Positions 1-6,557 of a DNA stretch of 6,557 bases are shown here, piece by piece; the first letter of the stretch is position 1; each line of letters opens with the position of its first letter. Origin of the DNA: Candidatus Cloacimonadota bacterium (GTDB lineage: Bacteria; Cloacimonadota; Cloacimonadia; Cloacimonadales; JAFGVF01); assembly GCA_016938155.1 (NCBI GenBank), contig JAFGVF010000329.1:1-6557 (forward strand). Reading direction: 5' to 3'. The notes beneath the pieces are model-generated. The model saw only the letters and a program-made list of their open reading frames with translations. It was not told the origin of the DNA and made no database searches. A program made the translations under genes and the position numbers.

Positions 1-1
1 A

Positions 2-559
2 GTGGACTTGGCAGGTCCCATCAGTGGAGTACTTCTATTCATGGGCTTCTTTTTGGGGACATCACTGTTCTTGATTCCGCTGGCTTTTTCAGGCTTTCTC
101 TCTCAGGTAAAACTCATGAAAAGCATTGCCCGATACGCCTCAATTGCAGTTGCCCTCTATTTCCTCTATTCCGGAATTCATCATCTGGTCGATTATACTA
201 ACTCCTTACAGGCACGCATTATCGATCCTATTTCGGAGGAATATAGAATTAACCTCTATACATCAGGTGCAGATAGCTTGTATTATCAATCGGTCGCTGA
301 CTCTTTAATAGCCATTAAAGGTGATAGATTTAAACATATTATCATTTCGGAGAAGGCAGAAGAACAACTAACATCGCTTGAACAAGGGACTATTATCCTT
401 ATTGCACCGGAACTTGTTAATCAAGAAGTAGAGGAAATCCTAACCAAACATGACCACTATGTTCTCAATCCCTACTATCCTGTCCCTGAAACGGTTCTAT
501 TCCTGAGAACCTATAGTATCAAGGTTGGGAAAAACCAATACCTTAAGTGGAAGATGTAG
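2..559 (+). CDS. C-terminal part of a TauE/SafE- or DsbD-like integral membrane protein with a soluble C-terminal extension (5' partial)
   Basis: The reading frame is open to the left edge, and the GTG at position 2 is probably an internal valine, so the true start lies outside the window. The first 65 visible residues contain two hydrophobic segments (about 8-31 and 46-60) separated by a short basic loop (KLMKSIARY). The string GFFLGTSLFLIPLAFSGF resembles the FGLGT-type motif near the second half of TauE/SafE, UreH-like and DsbD/CcdA membrane domains, which move small anions or electrons across the membrane. After the last membrane segment comes a polar tail of about 120 residues (66-185) with alternating predicted strands and helices, for example HIIISEKAEEQL and GTIILIAPELV, suggesting a small alpha/beta domain that I do not recognise. 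The stop is TAG at 557-559. The gene converges on the minus-strand operon and ends at a shared terminator. The family call is tentative; the substrate cannot be stated. Confidence 0.55.
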   Translation: MDLAGPISGVLLFMGFFLGTSLFLIPLAFSGFLSQVKLMKSIARYASIAVALYFLYSGIHHLVDYTNSLQARIIDPISEEYRINLYTSGADSLYYQSVADSLIAIKGDRFKHIIISEKAEEQLTSLEQGTIILIAPELVNQEVEEILTKHDHYVLNPYYPVPETVLFLRTYSIKVGKNQYLKWKM

Positions 560-574
560 TTTTTTTAAAGGAAA

Positions 575-600
575 AAAGCCTTCGAGTTACCGAAGGCTTT
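575..600. terminator. Bidirectional intrinsic terminator between convergent genes
   Basis: A perfect 10-bp inverted repeat (AAAGCCTTCG at 575-584 and CGAAGGCTTT at 591-600) encloses a 6-nt loop (585-590). On the plus strand it is followed by TTTCTTTTAT, and on the minus strand the stem runs into TTTTTT (577-572) followed by CC and further T residues. The hairpin sits 15 bp after the stop of the left-edge gene and 18 bp after the stop of the SPFH gene, so it can end transcription of both converging units. This is the textbook Rho-independent shape; actual termination is inferred. Confidence 0.9.
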
Positions 601-618
601 CTTTTATAGCATTATCAC

Positions 619-1551
619 TTAATTGAATAAATCTCGAAGTGTCTTCATTGAACCCATAAGAGCTGCTGATTCGTAAGGAATAACAACTGTTTTGTCACCA
701 TTCTTCACAATTTCATTAAAAGCTGCGATGTATTTTTGCATAAGCTGATACTGGGCAGCGTCAACCTTTGAATTAGTTAACGCCTCTTCAATAAGCTGTA
801 TCCCTCTCTTCTCAGCTTCTGCAACGAGGATTTTAGCTTCCGCTCTACCTTCGGCTTCCCTAATTGCAGCTTGTTTAGAACCTTCCGCAGTGCGTGTTTT
901 ATACTCTCTCTCACCTTCGGCTTCGAGAATCTTGGCTCGTTTGTCTCGTTCAGCACGCATCTGTTTTTCCATTGCCTGTTTTATCTCATCCGGTGGTTCT
1001 ATGTCCTGAAGCTCAACACGATTTATTTTGACACCCCATTTATCTGTTGCCTCATCCAGAATCTCTCGTAACTTAGTATTAATTGTATCACGAGATGAAA
1101 GGGTTGCATCCAATTCAAGTTCACCGACGACATTTCTTAGTGTTGTCTGAGTCAGCTTTTCGATTGCGTGTGGAAGGTTTCTAATCTCATACACCGCTTT
1201 ATATGGGTCAGTTACCTGGAAATAGAGGAGTGCATTGATGTTTATTGTTACATTGTCTTTTGTAATCACATTTTGTCTTGGGAAATCATAAACAGTTTCT
1301 CTTAAGTCAATACGGGCAACAGTTTTTTGATTAATGATGCTGTTTCCTCTTGCGTCAGTACTGATAGATCTCCATGTGATATTACGAGGTTTATCAAAAA
1401 TTGGTACAATTAAGTGCAAACCACTGGCAAGAGTATGATGATATCTTCCCAATCTTTCAATTACGACAACCTCTGCTTGTCTGACTATGATTAAACCTTT
1501 TGAGATAACTATAATAGTCAGTACTGCCAGTATTATTAGTACGATACCCAT
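619..1551 (-). CDS. qmcA: SPFH/band 7 (stomatin-like, paraslipin/QmcA type) membrane protein
   Basis: This 310-residue protein has an N-terminal hydrophobic anchor (about residues 2-17), then the SPFH/band 7 domain (about 22-190), beginning QAEVVVIERLGRY and including VITKDNVTININALLYFQV and LTQTTLRNVVGELELD. The stretch KWGVKINRVELQDIEPP (171-187) and the MEKQMRAERDKRAKILEAEGE segment that follows are hallmarks of the stomatin/paraslipin group. Residues 190-255 form an alanine/glutamate-rich helix with repeated AEG units, as in flotillin-like oligomerisation coiled coils. The C-terminus carries the family's DKTVVIPYESAALMGS stretch. Relatives assemble into large ring-like oligomers in the membrane and act as scaffolds in membrane microdomains, often together with NfeD proteins; the partner gene lies directly upstream. 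The start ATG overlaps the nfeD stop (TAATG), with a GGAGG ribosome site 4 nt upstream. The length is normal. Calling it QmcA rather than a generic paraslipin is by resemblance only. Confidence 0.93.
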   Translation of the reverse strand: MGIVLIILAVLTIIVISKGLIIVRQAEVVVIERLGRYHHTLASGLHLIVPIFDKPRNITWRSISTDARGNSIINQKTVARIDLRETVYDFPRQNVITKDNVTININALLYFQVTDPYKAVYEIRNLPHAIEKLTQTTLRNVVGELELDATLSSRDTINTKLREILDEATDKWGVKINRVELQDIEPPDEIKQAMEKQMRAERDKRAKILEAEGEREYKTRTAEGSKQAAIREAEGRAEAKILVAEAEKRGIQLIEEALTNSKVDAAQYQLMQKYIAAFNEIVKNGDKTVVIPYESAALMGSMKTLRDLFN

Positions 1552-2000
1552 TAATCCTCCAATATTTTGCGTACGATCAACTTGTTCCCGTCAATATCAA
1601 CAACAAGTACTTTTGAGTTTTGCAGTATCTCGGTTTTATCCTCTGATACAGCAGACCATTCTTCTCCTCCGACCTTAACATAACCTTTTCCTTCGGCGGG
1701 GATATCCTTCACTACGAAAGCGGTTTTGTTTTTTAATGCAAAGACATTTGTTTCATTACCGGCTGATTGCAAAACCTTTTTTCCTAACTTCTTCATCAAC
1801 AGGAATGAAATAAAACTAAAGATAACAAATAAGCCAATCTGGATGGCAATAGTATTTCCAATGAATGGAAACAATGATGACAAACCTGTCATTATACAGC
1901 CTATTCCCAGACTGAGAAAGAAAAATGCAGGGTCCAAAATCTCCACTATTACACAGATGATTCCCAGAATCATCCAGATAGTCCAGGGAGCCAGTTCCAT
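1551..2000 (-). CDS. NfeD family membrane protein, short form without protease domain
   Basis: This 149-residue protein has three closely packed hydrophobic segments (about residues 7-24, 26-45 and 50-69) followed by a basic stretch (KKLGKK) and a C-terminal OB-fold domain (about 85-149). The OB part shows the NfeD pattern GKGYVKVGGEEWSAVSE (104-120) and then VLVVDIDGNKLIVRKI (131-146). It is the short NfeD class, lacking the ClpP-like serine protease domain of long NfeD proteins. Short NfeDs are usually encoded next to SPFH/stomatin genes, and the two proteins are thought to act together in membrane quality control or microdomain organisation; that pairing is seen here, with a stop-start overlap. 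An AAGGAGG ribosome site 6 nt upstream of the ATG supports the start. The exact biochemical role of the family is not settled. Confidence 0.92.
   Translation of the reverse strand: MELAPWTIWMILGIICVIVEILDPAFFFLSLGIGCIMTGLSSLFPFIGNTIAIQIGLFVIFSFISFLLMKKLGKKVLQSAGNETNVFALKNKTAFVVKDIPAEGKGYVKVGGEEWSAVSEDKTEILQNSKVLVVDIDGNKLIVRKILED
1556..1560 (-). promoter_or_regulatory. Ribosome binding site of the SPFH gene inside nfeD
   Basis: On the minus strand the sequence reads GGAGGATTAATG. The GGAGG lies within the last codons of nfeD and is only 4 nt from the ATG, and the nfeD stop TAA shares its last A with the start codon. This fixes the start of the SPFH gene and implies translational coupling of the pair. 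Confidence 0.8.
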
Positions 2001-2006
2001 CTGAAT

Positions 2007-2013
2007 CCTCCTT
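2007..2013 (-). promoter_or_regulatory. Strong ribosome binding site of nfeD
   Basis: AAGGAGG on the minus strand sits 6 nt before the nfeD ATG, in the 15-bp gap after the upstream gene. It is the best Shine-Dalgarno match in the operon, which suggests nfeD translation starts independently and not only by coupling. Confidence 0.85.
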
Positions 2014-2015
2014 AG

Positions 2016-2918
2016 TTAATTTTCAGAGTCTTCGTCTGCCTCATTTTCATTGGGGTCAGTTGTCATTTTATCCTTGTAAATACGCTTTACTTTCCGCTTA
2101 CCTTTTTTGTGACTGTCTCTTCCATAACGACTATAATAGCCGTTGTAATAACCTTTATAATTATAACCTTTTGACTTACTTCCGACACCAAACCAATCCA
2201 AGAAATACTGGATAAGTTTTCCACCATAGAATATAATAAGAGTTACAATTGAAAGAAAGGCAATATTAAAAATAGTATTAGTAACAATTCGGGTGATTCT
2301 AACTTTAGCATCAACACTTTTTGCGGGTTTAGTTGTATAGGTAACCATGACAATGTCATAACTGCCTTCATCAAGGTCGTCAATCCGTTTCTGAAGACTG
2401 TCTATTTTAGCATCTTCCTCTTTGATAAGTTGGCGATACCTGTCTAATCCGTATTTAGAAGAGGAAAGAAGGTTCTTATAACTTTTCCGGTAATCCTCAT
2501 GCTCTTTAAATTTTTCTCTCAATCTTTCCAGGGTTTGAGCTCTTTTCTGCGGGATAGGATTAATTACGGCTTCAACATAATTATCCACATTGCCAAATTC
2601 CTGTAATGTTTTGATTAAAGTATTGGTTTTTACCATTGAGGATTCAATCACATAATTCTTGTATGTACCTTTTTCCTCTTTAAAGAGGATGGAATACTCT
2701 TCCTCTAAGTTAGGTAAAGTAATGTTCGTACTGTCAATCAGTACGGCAAACTTATAGGATTTATGATACTGTGAGACATGTTCATCAAATACATCTTGAG
2801 CATTTTCTAAATTGACCCTATTAAGTGGTTTTTCCGGATTTCTGTAAAATGCGAGGATAATAGAAATCCCAACTATTAATATTGCTAAACTTCTGCTAAG
2901 TCTTCTGCTTATTGCCAT
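2016..2918 (-). CDS. Hypothetical two-TM coiled-coil protein with Tyr/Gly/Lys-rich tail (possibly DUF4349-like)
   Basis: I do not recognise this 300-residue protein with certainty. It starts with a basic segment (MAISRRLSRS) and a hydrophobic helix (about 10-25), followed by an extracytoplasmic region (about 26-207). Residues 125-183 are highly charged and helical, probably coiled coil (ERLREKFKEHEDYRKSYKNL, then IDSLQKRIDDLDE), after which comes a strand-like SYDIVMVTYTTKP. A second hydrophobic helix spans about 211-232. The tail (about 245-280) is rich in Tyr, Gly, Lys and Arg, with seven tyrosines within 252-265, and the last 15 residues are acidic. The order of two domain halves around a coiled coil, a VTYT-type strand and a C-terminal TM recalls DUF4349 proteins; the two-TM topology also recalls polysaccharide co-polymerases, but no diagnostic motif of either is certain. 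The ATG has GGAG 5 nt upstream and overlaps the end of recN by 23 bp. Function unknown; the operon position next to nfeD/SPFH suggests an envelope role. Confidence 0.8.
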   Translation of the reverse strand: MAISRRLSRSLAILIVGISIILAFYRNPEKPLNRVNLENAQDVFDEHVSQYHKSYKFAVLIDSTNITLPNLEEEYSILFKEEKGTYKNYVIESSMVKTNTLIKTLQEFGNVDNYVEAVINPIPQKRAQTLERLREKFKEHEDYRKSYKNLLSSSKYGLDRYRQLIKEEDAKIDSLQKRIDDLDEGSYDIVMVTYTTKPAKSVDAKVRITRIVTNTIFNIAFLSIVTLIIFYGGKLIQYFLDWFGVGSKSKGYNYKGYYNGYYSRYGRDSHKKGKRKVKRIYKDKMTTDPNENEADEDSEN

Positions 2919-4626
2919 CTTGACTCCATTCCTTTCGTTTTAATAACTCTTCAGCATGTCTCAAGGCGATATTACTATCTGACCCGGATAACATCCTGGC
3001 AATCTCATTTATTCTTGCCTCTCCGTTGAGAGAATAAATTTCTGTTCTTGTCTTTGCACCGCTGGAATCCTTATGAATAAGAATATGATTCTCACCGGCT
3101 GACGCAATTTGAGAAAGATGTGTTATACACATGATTTGATGCTTTAAGCTCATTTCATGAATAATATCGGAGAGTATATCCGCAGTCTTACCACCAATCC
3201 CCGCATCTATTTCATCAAATATTATCAACCTGTTTTGAAGATAACCGGATAACACCCGCTTCACAGCTAACATTACCCTGGACAATTCACCACCGGATAC
3301 CGCTTCTTTTAAAAGCTTCGGATCAATACCTTTATTTGAAGAAAACAAATATCTTACACTATCAAAACCATTACGAGAATAGTCATTTTCTTCTAATTGA
3401 TTAGTTGACTGAATATTTGCTTTTTTGTCAATTATTATTTGAAATACTGATGCAGGCATTGCAAGTTTTCGAATTTGCCCCTCAAGTTCAGAAGACAAGC
3501 TATTCGATGCTTTTTGCCTGCTTACAGACAGTTTCTCACCCACAGTTTTCAACTCTTTCTCAAGTCTATCTTTATTATTTTTTAAAGCAGAAATCCGTGC
3601 ATTGTTTTCTTCTCTGAAAGATACTTCTTGGCTAATCTGCTGATAATAATCAAGAATATTTCTGATAGTATTTACTTTATATTTGCTCTTCAAATCATTT
3701 ATTGTGTTTAGACGGGTCTCAACCACCGTCTGCCTTTTGGGATTTCTTGCAATTTCCTGAGGTATCATCCTGACTGAGGAGGTAAGGTCATCCAATAATA
3801 TAACACATTCTTCCAGTAGTTTATGCACATCCATTATTGATGGGTTATCTTCGGCAAACCGACCAAAACCTCGAGTGTATTTTCTCAATTTGTCATAAAT
3901 TGAGGATTCACTGTCATAAACTTCATTCACAAGTTGCGAGCTATACTCCAGGATCTCTTCTGCATGGTTCAGTAACTCAAGCTCTTTTTCCAGAGCTTCG
4001 TCTTCCCCATCTTGTAATTGCATAGTTTCAATTTCATTGATCTGGTATTGATACAGTTCCGCTTTTTCACGATTTGCTTTATCTTCTGCAGTAAGTAAGG
4101 TAATCTCTTTTTCAATTGCCCGAATAGTTTCAAGGATGTTGTTATATTCTGTTCTCATGGAGATTAAGCCACCATAGGAGTCAAGAATGTCTAATTGATA
4201 TTCAGGTTTCAATAGTTGTTGCTGGTCATTTTGGTTATGAAAATCTACCAATATATCTCTGAATTTTGAAATAACGGAGTTTGTTACCCTCAAACCGTTT
4301 ATATAGCTAGTAGCCTTGCCCTGGGCAGTAATTCGTTTTACAAAAAACAATTCGTTATCGCTGACGTCAAGTTCCAGATCCTCAATTAGATTCATTAACT
4401 GAGGATTCATTTTTTCAAGTGAGAAATCAGCCTGAATATAAACCGGCAACTCCTTTTGATAGGCTATATCACTTCTAACGGAGCTACCCAGAACTAAGTC
4501 AATGGCACCAATCAGTATTGATTTACCTGCTCCGGTTTCTCCGGTAATGACATTTAATCCCTTCTGAAACTCTAATTCCAGCTTCTCAATTAAGATAAAA
4601 TTCTCCAGAATAAGTTTTTTTATCAT
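2896..4626 (-). CDS. recN: DNA repair protein RecN (SMC-like ATPase)
   Basis: RecN is a cytosolic SMC-family ATPase that helps join and process DNA ends during recombinational double-strand-break repair. The 576-residue length is normal for the family. The N-terminal head opens MIKKLILENFILIEKLELEF and carries Walker A GETGAGKS (29-36). A Q-loop-like region follows at HNQNDQQQLL (130-139). Residues about 155-375 form the coiled-coil arms, including RNPKRQTVVETRLNTINDLK, the RecN-typical segment before the second arm. The C-terminal head has the ABC signature VSGGELSRVMLAVK (443-456), Walker B LIIFDEIDAGIGG (467-479, D471/E472) and the switch histidine in ITHLSQIAS (501-509, H503). All ATPase motifs are intact, so it should be functional. 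Its ATG overlaps the nadK stop as ATGA, with only a weak ribosome site, implying coupling. nadK-recN adjacency is common in bacteria. In many bacteria recN is SOS-controlled; here it sits inside an operon and no own promoter is apparent. Confidence 0.98.
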   Translation of the reverse strand: MIKKLILENFILIEKLELEFQKGLNVITGETGAGKSILIGAIDLVLGSSVRSDIAYQKELPVYIQADFSLEKMNPQLMNLIEDLELDVSDNELFFVKRITAQGKATSYINGLRVTNSVISKFRDILVDFHNQNDQQQLLKPEYQLDILDSYGGLISMRTEYNNILETIRAIEKEITLLTAEDKANREKAELYQYQINEIETMQLQDGEDEALEKELELLNHAEEILEYSSQLVNEVYDSESSIYDKLRKYTRGFGRFAEDNPSIMDVHKLLEECVILLDDLTSSVRMIPQEIARNPKRQTVVETRLNTINDLKSKYKVNTIRNILDYYQQISQEVSFREENNARISALKNNKDRLEKELKTVGEKLSVSRQKASNSLSSELEGQIRKLAMPASVFQIIIDKKANIQSTNQLEENDYSRNGFDSVRYLFSSNKGIDPKLLKEAVSGGELSRVMLAVKRVLSGYLQNRLIIFDEIDAGIGGKTADILSDIIHEMSLKHQIMCITHLSQIASAGENHILIHKDSSGAKTRTEIYSLNGEARINEIARMLSGSDSNIALRHAEELLKRKEWSQDGNKQKT

Positions 4627-5483
4627 ATCCTACCCATATGCATTTTGTTACGAAGGATTTGATAGAAAGTCCTATTTGATAACTTTATGAAGTTCACTTT
4701 TCTTTTCGCTGAAGTTATCCTCACCTCATCTCCCTCTTTGAGCTCTATGGCATTAACTCCATCAACCTGCAACATTGAGCTGTGCTCTTGGTCAATCATC
4801 CTGAAAGTGATTTTATTCTTTGCAGGAAATACCATAGGTCTAATGGCAAGAATATGTGGATTGAGAGGTGTAAGTACGATTGCATCCATAACCGGAGTAA
4901 GAATGGGTCCACCTGCAGCTAATGAATATGCCGTAGAGCCGGTTGGAGTTGCTGCTACAAAGCCATCGCATCTTGCTGTTAAAACATGACGTTTATGGTC
5001 AAGTATCTTCACTTCAATAAGCTTTGGAGATACTGATTTATAGATAACAGCATCATTAAGGGCAAGTATTGAGAATATTTTTTTACTACTTCTCCATACT
5101 TCAGCTTTTATAAGCATTCTTGATTGGATTAAGAACTTCTTGTTGACCAGATCGTCCAGAGATTTCTCCAAATCAGTTAGGTCCGTCTCGGAGAGAAATC
5201 CCAGTTTCCCGATATTTACTCCGAGAATGGGGCTATTATATTTTAAGGCTGCATCTTTTGTTTGGAGAATAGAACCATCTCCTCCGAAGACAAGAATACA
5301 ATCACACTCAATCTGTATCAGTTCTTCTTCGGTTATGGTATTTATTGTTGCAGGAAAGAGATTTTCATGTTTCGGAAGTCCCCAAAAAGCGATTCCGTGC
5401 TTTTTATGAAGAGCTTCAAGCACTGACGCGACTTCAGGAGTATTGCCATGATAGGGGTTGATATATACAATAATATTTTTCAT
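4623..5483 (-). CDS. nadK: NAD kinase (ATP-NAD kinase)
   Basis: This enzyme phosphorylates NAD to NADP in the cytosol, the only route to NADP in most bacteria. The 286-residue protein has normal family length. The N-terminal Rossmann-like part contains the catalytic/phosphate motif GGDGS (67-71) and GVNIGKLGFLSE (88-99). The C-terminal NAD-binding part shows ALNDAVI (141-147), DGFVAATPTGSTAYSLAAGGP (a conserved block at 173-193), LTPLNPHIL (204-212), RPMV (215-218) and the DG pair at 241-242. All motifs expected for activity are present. The start is an ATG sharing its A with the rsgA stop (TAATG), with GGAG 8 nt upstream inside rsgA; the stop overlaps the recN start. The gene is therefore translationally locked between rsgA and recN. 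Confidence 0.98.
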   Translation of the reverse strand: MKNIIVYINPYHGNTPEVASVLEALHKKHGIAFWGLPKHENLFPATINTITEEELIQIECDCILVFGGDGSILQTKDAALKYNSPILGVNIGKLGFLSETDLTDLEKSLDDLVNKKFLIQSRMLIKAEVWRSSKKIFSILALNDAVIYKSVSPKLIEVKILDHKRHVLTARCDGFVAATPTGSTAYSLAAGGPILTPVMDAIVLTPLNPHILAIRPMVFPAKNKITFRMIDQEHSSMLQVDGVNAIELKEGDEVRITSAKRKVNFIKLSNRTFYQILRNKMHMGRI

Positions 5484-6553
5484 TAGAGTGACTCCATAAG
5501 GCGGATGAATGATTCATAACGCTCAAGGGGTATCAGACAGTCTTCAACTGCTTGTTTGATTCCGCAAATCTCTTCATGAGTATGAGTACAATCCCTGAAG
5601 TTACATCCGTCACTAAAGCGACTAAAACCGGGGAATATCTTTGGTATATCCTGCTTATCAGAACTATGTAGGGTTACGGTCTTGATGCCCGGGGTATCAA
5701 CCAGATAACCTCCAAAACCCCATTTTATCAATCTACTACTGGTTGTTGTATGTCTGCCTTTCTCGTTCGATTCGCTTACTTCCGCTGTTTTTAGATTAAC
5801 TCCGGGGTAAAGCAGGTTTATTAAAGAACTTTTTCCGACTCCTGACTGCCCTGAAAACACCGAGACTTTGCCCTTAAGTTTCCCACGAAGCTCTTCAATA
5901 CCCTCTCCGGTTTCGCAGGAAGTGAACACAATATCAATACCGCTTTCTCTGTAATAAGTAAAATCTTCTTCTACAAATGCCCTATCAAGTGCCATATCTA
6001 TTTTATTGAGGCAAATTAATGGTGTTATTTCGTATTTCGCTGCCAGGCAAAGATAACGGTCTATCAAACCATATTTGATTAGTGGATAAGCCCACGAGGT
6101 TGTTATAACAACCAAATCAACATTGGTTGCGATAGGAATCTCAGTTTGAAAAGAACCCTCCAGATAGCGGGAAAAGGTGCTTTTACGAGGCTCTATCTCT
6201 TCAATTCGATAGCTGTTTTCCTGGGATATATCTACTTGAACAATATCTCCGACAACTACAAGTGCATGAGTGGTGAAGTTGTATTGTTTTAATCTTCCAC
6301 CCACTATGCAGGGATATACAATGCCGTCTTCCAATTCCACGAGACAAAGGTGATTACTCTGTATCTCAATTATTACTCCTCTCTTGAGATTCAGCCCTGA
6401 TTTGCGACTCACATTTTTGTCCTGATGTTTTTTTATCCCTCTTGTTTGGGATTGGTGAGTTAGATGCTCATAATCATAAATATCCCCTAACACCTCATTT
6501 TTTATATTTACTTTAGAGTGAGTGATGAGCTTTTTATCTTTCTTTTTATACAT
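5483..6553 (-). CDS. rsgA: Small ribosomal subunit biogenesis GTPase RsgA
   Basis: RsgA (YjeQ/YloQ) is a circularly permuted GTPase that binds the 30S subunit late in assembly and checks its decoding centre. In the 356-residue protein an N-terminal Lys-rich extension (1-about 55) precedes the OB fold (about 57-125). The permuted G domain follows in the order G4 NKID (183-186), G5-like TSCETGEG (211-218), G1 GQSGVGKSS (235-243), G2 GRHTTT (266-271) and G3 DTPG (286-289). The C-terminal zinc knuckle is C317-x4-C322-x-H324-x5-C330, exactly the family pattern. The extension is comparable to the basic leader of the E. coli protein and absent from short forms such as B. subtilis YloQ. The chosen ATG lies 4 bases from the right edge with no upstream stop visible, so a slightly earlier start or a ribosome site cannot be judged. 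It is the first visible gene of the operon and overlaps nadK by one base. Confidence 0.96.
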   Translation of the reverse strand: MYKKKDKKLITHSKVNIKNEVLGDIYDYEHLTHQSQTRGIKKHQDKNVSRKSGLNLKRGVIIEIQSNHLCLVELEDGIVYPCIVGGRLKQYNFTTHALVVVGDIVQVDISQENSYRIEEIEPRKSTFSRYLEGSFQTEIPIATNVDLVVITTSWAYPLIKYGLIDRYLCLAAKYEITPLICLNKIDMALDRAFVEEDFTYYRESGIDIVFTSCETGEGIEELRGKLKGKVSVFSGQSGVGKSSLINLLYPGVNLKTAEVSESNEKGRHTTTSSRLIKWGFGGYLVDTPGIKTVTLHSSDKQDIPKIFPGFSRFSDGCNFRDCTHTHEEICGIKQAVEDCLIPLERYESFIRLMESL

Positions 6554-6557
6554 AGAA

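Noticed and set aside
790..980. Imperfect DNA repeats (ccttcggctt-like units)
   Set aside because: They encode the repeated AEG units of the SPFH protein's helical region and are explained by protein periodicity; they are not a DNA repeat element or CRISPR.
1726..2004. 92-codon plus-strand open frame antisense to nfeD
   Set aside because: nfeD has a strong ribosome site and clear family motifs on the other strand; the antisense product is low in plausibility.
2085..2185. Low-complexity sequence that might be a frameshifted gene end
   Set aside because: It translates in frame as the Tyr/Gly/Lys-rich tail and continues to a proper TAA just before the nfeD ribosome site, so no frameshift is needed.
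4687..4989. 100-codon open frame on the plus strand
   Set aside because: It lies wholly opposite nadK codons for conserved motifs, has no good ribosome site and no recognisable protein character; it is a shadow of the real gene.
5140..5409. 89-codon plus-strand open frame within nadK
   Set aside because: It is antisense to the GGDGS and LGFLSE motif region of nadK and has no independent support.

Overview
The window is a compact bacterial chromosomal segment with moderately low GC (by eye about 40%) and almost no intergenic DNA. It holds six complete or near-complete genes on the minus strand, reading right to left, in the order rsgA, nadK, recN, an unrecognised membrane protein gene, nfeD and an SPFH (stomatin/QmcA-like) gene. 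A seventh gene on the plus strand enters from the left edge. The proteins are ordinary bacterial housekeeping types. The lineage cannot be fixed from the sequence. The RNA-free gene content, AT-leaning codons and paraslipin sequence would suit an anaerobic or FCB-type bacterium (for example Cloacimonadota-like), but this is a weak impression and not a demonstrated assignment.

Layout. Positions 2-559 (+) hold the C-terminal part of an integral membrane protein that resembles the TauE/SafE-DsbD transporter type, with an unusual soluble C-terminal extension. Positions 560-618 are a short convergent intergenic gap with a perfect 10-bp inverted repeat flanked by T-rich tracts on both strands, that is, a bidirectional intrinsic terminator. 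Positions 619-6553 (-) form one apparent operon. The rsgA/nadK and nfeD/SPFH junctions are TAATG stop-start overlaps, nadK/recN is an ATGA overlap, recN/hypothetical overlap by 23 bp, and only 15 bp separate the hypothetical gene from nfeD. No internal promoter or terminator is visible, and the operon promoter must lie beyond the right edge.

Functionally the operon joins 30S ribosome maturation (RsgA GTPase), NADP supply (NAD kinase), double-strand-break repair (RecN, an SMC-like ATPase) and a membrane module (NfeD plus SPFH protein, a known partner pair). The least explained member is the 300-residue protein between recN and nfeD, a two-TM coiled-coil protein with a Tyr/Gly/Lys-rich tail. 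I found no RNA gene, CRISPR array, mobile element, phage gene or toxin-antitoxin pair. I see no convincing evidence for a new multi-gene system; the candidates for a second look are the hypothetical two-TM protein and the extended C-terminus of the left-edge membrane protein.
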